A stretch of 64,000 nt of DNA from Rubrivivax sp. A210. Its GTDB lineage: Bacteria; Pseudomonadota; Gammaproteobacteria; Burkholderiales; Burkholderiaceae_C. The translations under genes and the position numbers were made by a program. The notes beneath the pieces were generated by a model, which worked only from the letters and a program-made list of their open reading frames with translations, made no database searches and was not told where the DNA came from. The stretch spans positions 124,001 through 188,000 of the forward strand of contig NZ_CAJGBN010000023.1 in assembly GCF_904426505.1 (NCBI RefSeq), read 5' to 3'. Below, one piece after another: positions 7,466-14,559 of this stretch (its first letter is position 1; every line of letters begins with the position of its first letter).

Positions 7466-9070
7466 GTGAACACCCAAGCCTCTTTTCACTGGCGCCACTG
7501 GCTCCACTGGCGCCGCCTGCTGGCCCTGCTGCTGGCGCTGCTGTGTGCGCTGTCCCCGGCCGGGGCCCAGGTGCGCCTGCCTTCGCTGGGCGAATCGGCG
7601 TCCGATGACCTCAGCATAGGCAGCGAACGCCGCATCGGCGACCAGATCATGCGCGAGGGCCGGCGCGACCCCGCCTATCTGGACGACCCGGTGCTGCTGG
7701 CCTATGTGCAGTCTCTGTGGAAGCCGCTGCTGGCGGCGGCACGCGCCCAGGGCAACATCGAGGCCGATGCCGACCAGGCCTTTGCCTGGGAGATCTTTCT
7801 CGTGCGCGACCGCAGCGTCAACGCCTTCGCGCTGCCGGGCGGCTTCGTCGGCATGCACCTGGGGCTGATCGCCATCACCACCACCGGCGACCAGCTGGCC
7901 TCGGTGATCGCGCACGAGCTGTCCCACGTCACGCAGCGCCACATCGCGCGCAGCATCGCGCCGGCGCAGCGCGCCTCGCTGCTGGCCGTGGCCGCCTTTC
8001 TGCTGGGCGTGCTGGCGGCCAGCCGCAGCAGCAATATGGACATGGCCAACGCCGCCATCATGGGCGGCCAGGGCGTGGCGGCCCAGGGCCAGCTCAACTT
8101 CTCGCGCGATGTCGAACGCGAGGCCGACCGCCTGGGCTATGGCGTGCTGGCCGCGGCCGGCTTCAACCCGGCCGGCATGGCCGGCATGTTCGAGCGCATG
8201 GACGCCGCGACAAGGCTCAACGACAGCGGCGGCTTCCCCTATCTGCGCAGCCACCCGATGACGGTGGACCGCATCAGCGAGGCGCGCAACCGCACGCTGC
8301 TGGCCGGCGGCCCGCCGTCGCGCGCCACGCTGCAGCACGCGCTGATGCAGATGCGCGCCCGCGTGCTGATGGACGACGGTGCCCAGACGCTTCAGCGCTA
8401 CAACGGCGAAACCGCCTCGCCCGCGCTGGCCGACCGCGCCGCCGCCGCCTATGCCGGCGCGATGGCGTCTTCGCAGCTGGGCGACGCGGCACGCGCCGAG
8501 GCGCTGGCCGCCACCACCGCGCGCCTGCTCGCCACCGCCGAGCCGCGCGAGCCCGCCGCCGAGCGCAGCGTGGCGCTGCTGCAGGCGCAGATCAGGCTGG
8601 CGCGCGGCGACGCCCCCGCGGCGCTGGCCGCCCTCGACACCCTGGCGCCGGGCGATGACCCGCGGCCGGCGATGCTGCTGCGCGCCCGCGCCCAGCTGGA
8701 ACTGCAGCGCCGCCAGCCCGACACCGCGATGGCCGCGCTGCGCGACGCCACCGGCGCGCTGCAAACCTGGGTGGCCGAGCAGCCGCAGGACGCCACCGCC
8801 TGGGAGCTGCTGTCAGAGACCAGCCAGGCCCTGGGCCTGCGCCTGCGATCAATGCGTGCCGCCGCCGAGGCCCGCGCTGTGCTGGGCGATCTGGGTGGCG
8901 CCATAGACCGCCTGCGCGCCGCGCAGCAGGTTTCGCGCAGCGCCACCGGACAGGATTTCATCGAGGCCTCGGTCATCGATGCCCGGCTGCGCCAGTTCAC
9001 GGCCCAGCGCCGGCAATTGGTGCTCGAGGCGCGTGGCGGGCGCGGCGGCGAAGAGCCTCCGCCGCAATAG
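7466..9070 (+). CDS. bepA: BepA-type M48 periplasmic zinc metalloprotease
   Basis: A 534-residue exported protein. A basic N-terminus and hydrophobic stretch (LLALLLALLCALSPAGA) end in a signal-peptidase-like AGAQ. The M48 zinc site is IAHELSHVTQRH (HExxH near residue 150) with the third ligand in EREADRLGY near residue 215. The LPGGFVGMH loop is typical of BepA/YfgC. The last ~200 residues are alanine-rich helices of TPR type. BepA helps mature LptD and other outer-membrane proteins and degrades stalled ones. The start is GTG at 7466; no ATG lies near the signal peptide. Divergent from moaC across 124 bp. Confidence 0.92.
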   Translation: MNTQASFHWRHWLHWRRLLALLLALLCALSPAGAQVRLPSLGESASDDLSIGSERRIGDQIMREGRRDPAYLDDPVLLAYVQSLWKPLLAAARAQGNIEADADQAFAWEIFLVRDRSVNAFALPGGFVGMHLGLIAITTTGDQLASVIAHELSHVTQRHIARSIAPAQRASLLAVAAFLLGVLAASRSSNMDMANAAIMGGQGVAAQGQLNFSRDVEREADRLGYGVLAAAGFNPAGMAGMFERMDAATRLNDSGGFPYLRSHPMTVDRISEARNRTLLAGGPPSRATLQHALMQMRARVLMDDGAQTLQRYNGETASPALADRAAAAYAGAMASSQLGDAARAEALAATTARLLATAEPREPAAERSVALLQAQIRLARGDAPAALAALDTLAPGDDPRPAMLLRARAQLELQRRQPDTAMAALRDATGALQTWVAEQPQDATAWELLSETSQALGLRLRSMRAAAEARAVLGDLGGAIDRLRAAQQVSRSATGQDFIEASVIDARLRQFTAQRRQLVLEARGGRGGEEPPPQ

Positions 9071-9097
9071 CGCCGCGCAGCAAGCGACCGGCCCGCG

Positions 9098-9457
9098 CTA
9101 CACCGGCGTGCGGCTGAACAGGCGCTCCATCGCGGCGTCGATGACCATGCCGCACAGGCTGTAGATCAACGAACCCAGCAGCGCGGCCCAGAAGCCGCTG
9201 ACGTGAAAGCCGTCCAGCGCCCAGGCCGCGGCCCAGAACATCAGCGCATTGATGACGAAGAGAAACAGGCCCAGCGTCAGCAGCGTCACCGGCAACGTCA
9301 GCAGCACCAGCAGCGGCCGCACCAGGGTGTTGAACAGGCCGATCACGAACGCCGCCCACAGCGCGGTGCCGAAGCTCGCCACCGTGACGCCGGCATCGAG
9401 ATGGGCCACCAGCAACAGGGCCGCGGCGAGCAGAAGCCAACGCACGATGATCTTCAT
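9098..9457 (-). CDS. small membrane protein, phage-holin 4_2 (YvlD) superfamily
   Basis: A 119-residue protein made of four hydrophobic helices, starting MKIIVRWLLLAAALLL and including the family motif GLFNTLVRPLLVLLTLPVTL. Despite the family name, chromosomal members of PF04020 are not tied to phage; their function is unknown. The ATG at 9457 opens the first helix; an upstream TTG at 9499 would add a non-hydrophobic extension. No phage genes are nearby. Confidence 0.85.
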   Translation of the reverse strand: MKIIVRWLLLAAALLLVAHLDAGVTVASFGTALWAAFVIGLFNTLVRPLLVLLTLPVTLLTLGLFLFVINALMFWAAAWALDGFHVSGFWAALLGSLIYSLCGMVIDAAMERLFSRTPV

Positions 9458-9690
9458 GTGGCCAGCATAAGCCAAGCTCGTGGCCCCAAAGCAGGCCACG
9501 CAGCTTGCAAGGTGTTGCCATAAGGTCGCATGAATGGCGCATTCACCTATGAAAACCGCTTCTCAGCACCCCTTGCAGGCATTACCATCGTTGCCGCTCG
9601 TCTGCTGGGAAAGACAGGCCCGCGCGTCACACCGACAGCGAGGCTCGCGACACCGACGGCATCCCTCATCAACCGATGGAGTTCATCCAC

Positions 9691-10065
9691 ATGGCAACTG
9701 CGAAGAAGGCCCCTGCAAAGAAAGCCGCGGCAAAAAAAGCGGCTCCGGCGAAGAAGGCGGCTGGCGCCAAGACGGCGGCGCCGGCTGCCGCCAAGAAGGC
9801 GGCTCCGGCCAAGAAGCGCGCACCCAGCGCCGCCTTCATGAAGCCGATGACGCCCAGCGCGGCGCTGGCGGCCATCGTTGGCGACAAGCCGATGCCCCGC
9901 ACCGAGGTCACCAAGAAGGTGTGGGAGTACATCAAGAAGCACAACCTGCAGGACAGCGGGAAGAAGACGATCATCAATGCCGATGCCAAGCTCAAGGCGG
10001 TGGTCGGCGTGCCGTCGATCAGCATGTTCGGCATGACCAAGGAAATCAGCAAGCACCTCAGCTGA
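9691..10065 (+). CDS. SWIB/MDM2 domain protein with histone-H1-like Lys/Ala tail
   Basis: A 124-residue basic protein. Residues 2-45 are a low-complexity run of AKK/AAPAKK repeats like those in histone H1 and bacterial H1-like nucleoid proteins. Residues ~50-122 form a SWIB domain (FMKPMTPSAALAAIVG, VTKKVWEYIKKHNLQD, INADAKLKAVVG, MFGMTKEISKHL). In eukaryotes the fold serves chromatin remodelling; bacterial stand-alone copies have no settled role, though DNA binding is plausible from the tail. The ATG at 9691 is chosen; ATG at 9676 is in frame and would add five residues. Neither has a clear Shine-Dalgarno site. A strong terminator follows. Confidence 0.92.
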   Translation: MATAKKAPAKKAAAKKAAPAKKAAGAKTAAPAAAKKAAPAKKRAPSAAFMKPMTPSAALAAIVGDKPMPRTEVTKKVWEYIKKHNLQDSGKKTIINADAKLKAVVGVPSISMFGMTKEISKHLS

Positions 10066-10088
10066 GCCCTGCCAGGCCAGCCTTGAAC

Positions 10089-10111
10089 GGGCCCCTGCGG
10101 GGGCCCTTCTT
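10089..10111 (+). terminator. Rho-independent terminator of the SWIB gene
   Basis: A perfect 7-bp stem GGGCCCC / GGGGCCC with a four-base loop, followed by TTCTT, 23 bases after the stop codon. Confidence 0.75.
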
Positions 10112-10174
10112 CATGGTGCGGCCCGGTTTCCCTTCTTGATCCGCTTTTCAAAGCACAGCCGGGAGCAAGCCCTC

Positions 10175-10567
10175 ATGACGACGAACACCGTGCAGGCCTG
10201 GCACGAGGTGGTAGCCAGCCGCAGCCCGGCCGCGCTGCACGCGCTGCTGGCCGACGACGTGGTCTTCCATTCGCCCGTGGTGCACACACCGCAGCAGGGC
10301 CGCGCCATCACCCACGCCTATCTCGCCGCGGCGCTGCAGGTCTTCGGCAACGAGAGCTTTCGCTATGTGCGGCAGATCGAGGGCGAGCGCGAAGCGGTGC
10401 TCGAATTCATGCTCGAGATCGACGGCATCGCCATCAACGGCGTCGACCTGCTGCGCTGGGACATTGACGGCCGCATCACCGAGTTCAAGGTCATGCTGCG
10501 TCCGCTGAAGGCCGTCAACCTGATCCACCAGAAGATGGCCGCGATGCTGCAGCAGGCGCCGCGCTGA
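10175..10567 (+). CDS. SnoaL-like / NTF2-fold protein
   Basis: A 130-residue cytosolic protein with the NTF2-like pattern: an N-terminal helix (VQAWHEVVASRSPAALHALLADDVVFHSPV), a middle HAYLAAALQVFG helix and a C-terminal sheet with NGVDLLRWDIDGRITEFKVMLRPL. This fold includes SnoaL cyclases and many small-molecule-binding proteins of unknown use. The ATG at 10175 follows GGGAG at 10161. It stands alone between the SWIB gene and the broken restriction gene. Function is not predictable. Confidence 0.82.
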   Translation: MTTNTVQAWHEVVASRSPAALHALLADDVVFHSPVVHTPQQGRAITHAYLAAALQVFGNESFRYVRQIEGEREAVLEFMLEIDGIAINGVDLLRWDIDGRITEFKVMLRPLKAVNLIHQKMAAMLQQAPR

Positions 10568-10597
10568 GCCCGGCAAGAGCCTGATGCACGGCCCCTC

Positions 10598-11446
10598 ATG
10601 AGCCAGTACCTGATCAACCAATACCTGGCCGAGCTGAGCCGGCTGCGCCAAGCCAGCGGCAGCAGCCGCGAGACCATCGTGCGCGAGGCCTTCAAGGATT
10701 TGCTCAAGGGCTGGGGCCGCGCGCAGGATCTCGTCTTCCTGGCCGAATACCCGCTCAAGACCGCCACCAAGGCCAATATCACGCTCGATGGCGCGCTGCT
10801 GCACAGCATCCGCACGCCGCTGGGCTGGTGGGAAGCCAAGGACGCCGACGACGACCTCGACGCCGAGATCGCCGCCAAGTTCAGGAAGGGCTATCCGCGC
10901 GACAACATCGTCTTCAGCGACGACGCCACGGCCTCGCTGTGGCAGGCCGGCGCCGAGGTCTTGCGCTGCGACATGACCGACACCGCGCGGCTGGAGCAAT
11001 TGCTCAAGCTCTTCTTCGGCTTCGAGCGCCCCGAGATCGCCGGCTTTCGCCGCGCCGTCGAGCAGTTCAAGACCGACCTGCCGGCCGTGCTGAAGGGCCT
11101 GCGCGAAATGATCGAGGCCCAGCACGCCGGCAATGCCGCCTTCCGCGCCGCGTCTGAAGCCTTCTTGCTGCACGCGCAAGAGGCCATCAATCCCGGCCTG
11201 GCCGCCGCCGATGTGCGCGAGATGCTGATCCAGCACATCCTCACCGAAGAGATCTTCAGCAAGGTCTTCGACGACAGCGACTTCCACCGCCAGAACAACG
11301 TGGCGAAGAAACTGTATGAGCTGGAAGGCAGCTTCTTCACCGGCGGCCTGAAGAAGGCCACGCTCAGGGGCTGGAGCCGTACTACGCCGCCATTCGCGCA
11401 GCAGCCGCGCAGATTGGCAGCCACGGCGAGAAGCAGGCCTTTCTGA
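10598..11446 (+). CDS. N-terminal fragment of the broken restriction-modification gene
   Basis: Encodes 282 residues. The region ITLDGALLH...GWWEAKDADDDLD fits a PD-(D/E)xK nuclease core (D and ExK), followed by helices that would couple it to the methyltransferase. After about residue 258 the translation (WSRTTPPFAQQPRR) is frameshift product and not family sequence. Confidence 0.7.
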   Translation: MSQYLINQYLAELSRLRQASGSSRETIVREAFKDLLKGWGRAQDLVFLAEYPLKTATKANITLDGALLHSIRTPLGWWEAKDADDDLDAEIAAKFRKGYPRDNIVFSDDATASLWQAGAEVLRCDMTDTARLEQLLKLFFGFERPEIAGFRRAVEQFKTDLPAVLKGLREMIEAQHAGNAAFRAASEAFLLHAQEAINPGLAAADVREMLIQHILTEEIFSKVFDDSDFHRQNNVAKKLYELEGSFFTGGLKKATLRGWSRTTPPFAQQPRRLAATARSRPF

Positions 11447-11505
11447 AGGTCATCTACGAGAACTTCTACAAGGTCTACAACGCCAAGGCCGCCGACCGCC
11501 TGGGC

Positions 11506-13677
11506 GTGGTGTACACGCCGAACGAGATCGTGCGCTTCATGATCGATGGCGCCGACTGGCTGTGCGAAAAGCACTTTGGCCGCAACCTGATAGACCGCGA
11601 TGTCGAGATCCTCGACCCCGCCACCGGCACCGGCACTTTTGTGTGCGAACTGCTCGAACACTTTCGCGGCCAACCGAAGAAGCTGGAACGCAAGTACCGC
11701 GAGGAGCTGCACGCCAACGAAGTGGCCATCCTGCCCTATTACGTGGCCAACCTGAACATCGAATCGACCTACGCCGCCATCACCGGCCAGTACGAAGAGT
11801 TCGCCAACCTGTGTTTCGTCGACACGCTGGACAACGTGGGCCTGCACACCGCCGCCCACGGCAGCACGGCCGATCTCTTCGGCAGCGTGAGCGAAGAAAA
11901 CGTGGCGCGCATCAAGCGCCAGAACAGCCGCAAGATCAGCGTCATCATCGGCAACCCGCCCTACAACGCCAACCAGGCCAACGAGAACGACAACAACAAG
12001 AACCGGGAGTACCCGGCCATCGACGCGCGCATCAAGCAGACCTATATCGCGCAGAGCACGGCGCAGAAGACCAAGCTCTACGACATGTATGCGCGCTTCT
12101 TCCGCTGGGCCAGTGACCGCCTGGCCGCCGACGGCGTGCTGGCCTTCGTCACCAACCGCAGCTTCATCGACAGCCGCACCTTCGATGGCTTTCGCAAGAC
12201 GGTGGGCAGCGAGTTCGCCGAGGCCTGGGTGCTGGACCTGGGCGGCGACGTGCGCGCGAACCCGAAGCTGAGCGGCACCAGGCACAACGTCTTCGGCATC
12301 CAGACCGGCGTGGCCATCGGCTTCTTCGTCAAGCGCCAGGGCGTGGCGGGCAGACGAGGTTGCCGGGTGTTTTATGCGCGGCGGCCGGAGATGGAGACGG
12401 CGGAGGAGAAGTTGGCGTGGCTGGGCAACACGCGGGCGTCGATGTTGGCGTTCGAGGAAGTGCGACCGGATGCAAAGGCGAACTGGCTCAATGAAGCGAG
12501 CAACGGCTTTGACGACTTGATGCCGCTAATGAGCAAGGCCGCCAAGGCTGCCGACAGACCAGGCCAACAGGCGGCGATCTTCAAGGCCTTCGGCTTCGGC
12601 GTCTCGACGAATCGCGACGAATGGGTCTACGACGACTCGGCCGAGTCGTTGGCGCGCAAGGTGAAATTTCTGCTCGCGGGCTATTCAGCGAGCATGGACC
12701 AAGGCGTCCTTGACCCGACGGTGAAGTGGTCACGCAATCTGAAGCGAAGGCTCGAACAGCGCCGTACCGAAGCATTCGACGCCGAAAGAATTGCGCCCGC
12801 ACTTTACCGCCCGTACTGCAAGACCCACGTCTATGACTCGCCCCTGCTGATCGACGAAGCCGGCATTCGCGAGAGCCTTGCCCCACTCCAAGGGCAGAAC
12901 CTTGGCCACATCGTCGTTACGGACCCCACCGCGCAGAAGCCTTGGATGAGCTGCGCAGTTGCTCATATCCCCGACTTGCATTTCGTCGGCGCAGCCGCCG
13001 GTGGCATTTGCCTGCCCTTCCAGCGCGTCGAGCCGAGCGGAACCGCCGACAACATCACCGGCTGGGCGCTGAAGCAGTTCCAGCAGCACTACGCCCCCGG
13101 CAAGGGCCGCAAGCCCGCGGCCATCAGCAAGCAGGCGATCTTCCATTACGTCTACGCCGTGCTGCACGACCCGGTGTACCGCGAGAAATACGCGCAGAAC
13201 CTCAAGCGCGACTTTCCGCGCATTCCGCTCTACGGCAGCACGCCGGCCCACTTCGAGCAATGGGCGGCCTGGGGCGCCGAGTTGATGGCGCTGCACATCG
13301 GCTATGAGGCCGTAGCGCCCTGGCCGGTGGTGCGCACCGACACGCCCGACACCAAGGCCCGCGCGGCCGGGCAGGCGCCCAAGTGCATCCTGAAAAGCCT
13401 GCCCGACGAGGGCCGCATCGTGGTGGACAGCGAAACCGTGCTGGCCGGCATTCCGGCCGCGGCCTGGAGCTACCGGCTGGGCAACCGCAGCGCGCTGGAC
13501 TGGGTGCTGGACCAGCACAAGGAACGCAAGCCCAAGGATCCGACCATCCGCGAGAAGTTCGACAGCTACCGGCTTAAAGACCACAAGCCGCGCGTCGTCG
13601 ATCTGCTGGCGCGCGTGGCCAGGGTGAGCGTGGAGACGGTGCGCATCGTGCAGGCTTTGAAGGACGGGCCGCGATAA
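11506..13677 (+). CDS. methyltransferase-specificity fragment of the broken restriction-modification gene
   Basis: A GTG-started frame of 723 residues; the true coding sequence extends upstream in this frame to about 11368. It holds the SAM-binding motif I DPATGTGTFVCELL near residue 36, motif IV GNPPYNANQ near residue 150 (adenine N6 methylation), and a long C-terminal target-recognition part with NITGWALKQFQQHYAP and LHIGYEAV. If translated alone it could be a methyltransferase without nuclease. Confidence 0.75.
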   Translation: MVYTPNEIVRFMIDGADWLCEKHFGRNLIDRDVEILDPATGTGTFVCELLEHFRGQPKKLERKYREELHANEVAILPYYVANLNIESTYAAITGQYEEFANLCFVDTLDNVGLHTAAHGSTADLFGSVSEENVARIKRQNSRKISVIIGNPPYNANQANENDNNKNREYPAIDARIKQTYIAQSTAQKTKLYDMYARFFRWASDRLAADGVLAFVTNRSFIDSRTFDGFRKTVGSEFAEAWVLDLGGDVRANPKLSGTRHNVFGIQTGVAIGFFVKRQGVAGRRGCRVFYARRPEMETAEEKLAWLGNTRASMLAFEEVRPDAKANWLNEASNGFDDLMPLMSKAAKAADRPGQQAAIFKAFGFGVSTNRDEWVYDDSAESLARKVKFLLAGYSASMDQGVLDPTVKWSRNLKRRLEQRRTEAFDAERIAPALYRPYCKTHVYDSPLLIDEAGIRESLAPLQGQNLGHIVVTDPTAQKPWMSCAVAHIPDLHFVGAAAGGICLPFQRVEPSGTADNITGWALKQFQQHYAPGKGRKPAAISKQAIFHYVYAVLHDPVYREKYAQNLKRDFPRIPLYGSTPAHFEQWAAWGAELMALHIGYEAVAPWPVVRTDTPDTKARAAGQAPKCILKSLPDEGRIVVDSETVLAGIPAAAWSYRLGNRSALDWVLDQHKERKPKDPTIREKFDSYRLKDHKPRVVDLLARVARVSVETVRIVQALKDGPR

Positions 13678-13696
13678 GTCAGGCTGCAATGGCGCG

Positions 13697-13935
13697 GCAA
13701 AGGCGGGTGCGGGCGGGCCGCGGCGCTTCGGCGGGGCGGTCGGCCCCGGGGGGCCGACTTCCCTGCGGTGCTCGGGCCCCTGGCCCCGCCGCAAAACTCG
13801 CTGCGCTCACTGCGTTCGCTGCGCTCGAACAATTGCGGCGAGTCAGTCCACGATGCTCGCTGCGCTCGCGGCCAGGCGCCCTGCGCTCCTCGGCGCCCCG
13901 CAGGCGCGCCACGGCCCGCCCGCACCCGCCTTTGC
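13697..13935. repeat. second inverted repeat, 27-bp arms
   Basis: Bases 13697-13723 (GCAAAGGCGGGTGCGGGCGG and on) are mirrored as reverse complement at 13909-13935 with one mismatch. This pair is interleaved with the larger inverted repeat, so the region could fold in alternative ways. Confidence 0.85.
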
Positions 13936-14169
13936 GGAACCGGTGGTGGCGCTCGCGTATCGGTGGTTGAGCGCCAGGCGGCATGCGGCGGTGGCGCCTT
14001 CTGCGGCGACGAGGAACGCAGCCCCGGGGTCGGCGCGCGCAGCGCGCTTCGTGAACTGACTCGTCGCAACTGTCTGAGCGAAGCGAACGCAGTGAGCGCA
14101 GCGAGTTTTGCGACGCGACCCCGGGGCGAGTACCGCAGTGGAGTCGGCCTCCCAGGGGCCGACCGCCGC
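13731..14169. repeat. large imperfect inverted repeat, ~120-bp arms
   Basis: The left arm (13731-13852) and right arm (14049-14169) are reverse complements over most of their length. The best-conserved core is GCAAAACTCGCTGCGCTCAC onward at 13791-13852, matched by its complement at 14049-14111. The arms flank ~196 bp. Such a structure can arise from two copies of one intergenic repeat inserted head-to-head. No transposase is present. Confidence 0.85.
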
Positions 14170-14559
14170 AGCAGGTGCCGCCGCCGCCTGCCGCCTGACG
14201 CGACGCGCGCTTAGACTGCGCCGCGTGCGCGCCGCGCGAAACCGACAGGGACGTGCCCCGTTGACCGGCGTTAGGGACTCCCAGGCAGCCGACCCATGCC
14301 GCGGGGGTGAGACCGGCGCGCACACCTGTTGCAGCGCCGGCGAATAGCGATCAAACGGCGCGCATGCGGCGCAGATTAACCGCCCTTAATGTGGCAACAC
14401 ATTGAAACCCAGTGGGGTATATAAGCGCGGGTTTGTTCTGGATCAGAAATTGCCGGCCGCAGCGGTGCAAAGGTACGTCCGGGTCGTCGCCAAGGCGGCC
14501 CGCAGGCCCACCGGCATGTCTTGGGAGCCTGCACCCGACGTGGAACAGGAGAACCCGCC

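Larger units (their letters stand above)
10598..13677 (+). pseudogene. single-chain restriction-modification enzyme (type IIG/ISP-like), frameshifted
   Basis: Two open frames encode consecutive parts of one ~1026-residue enzyme. Part one (from ATG 10598) reads through an EAKD-containing nuclease-like domain and helices to KKATLRG, then goes out of frame. Part two resumes in the next frame at GLEPYYAAIRAAAAQ, giving a seamless protein if one base is restored near 11366 (CTCAGGGG read as CTC AAG GGG). Downstream are methyltransferase motif I (DPATGTGTF), the catalytic NPPYNA, and a long specificity region. No SF2 helicase is present, unlike true type ISP enzymes, so a type IIG/IIL-like layout fits better. 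Sampled lines are 53-63% G+C against about 70% nearby. It is a decayed gene, or a one-base sequencing error. Confidence 0.85.
13678..14559. other. 882-bp gene-free, repeat-rich intergenic region
   Basis: The only stretch over 300 bp without a credible gene. Bases 13697-14169 are nested inverted repeats, described separately. Bases 14170-14559 are unique sequence leading to the cytochrome gene; a TATATAAG run lies near 14416 but no well-spaced promoter could be assigned. Short open frames here have arginine/proline/serine-rich translations and no recognisable domain. Confidence 0.8.

Noticed and set aside
9098..9457. Holin-like gene as sign of a prophage
   Set aside because: No integrase, capsid, lysis or tail genes nearby; this family is common on bacterial chromosomes.
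11360..11375. Programmed -1 ribosomal frameshift in the restriction gene
   Set aside because: The direction fits, but there is no X-XXY-YYZ slippery heptamer and no stable downstream hairpin was seen; a one-base deletion or sequencing error is simpler.
13689..14347. Several short open frames in the repeat region
   Set aside because: They run through inverted repeats, overlap each other on both strands and have low-complexity translations.
14230..14350. Possible c-di-GMP riboswitch in the cytochrome leader
   Set aside because: Some short matches were suggestive but the GEMM conserved core is not present.
14390..14408. Possible sigma-54 promoter (TGGCAACACATTGAA) upstream of the cytochrome gene
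   Set aside because: The spacing is one base short and the -12 GC is missing.
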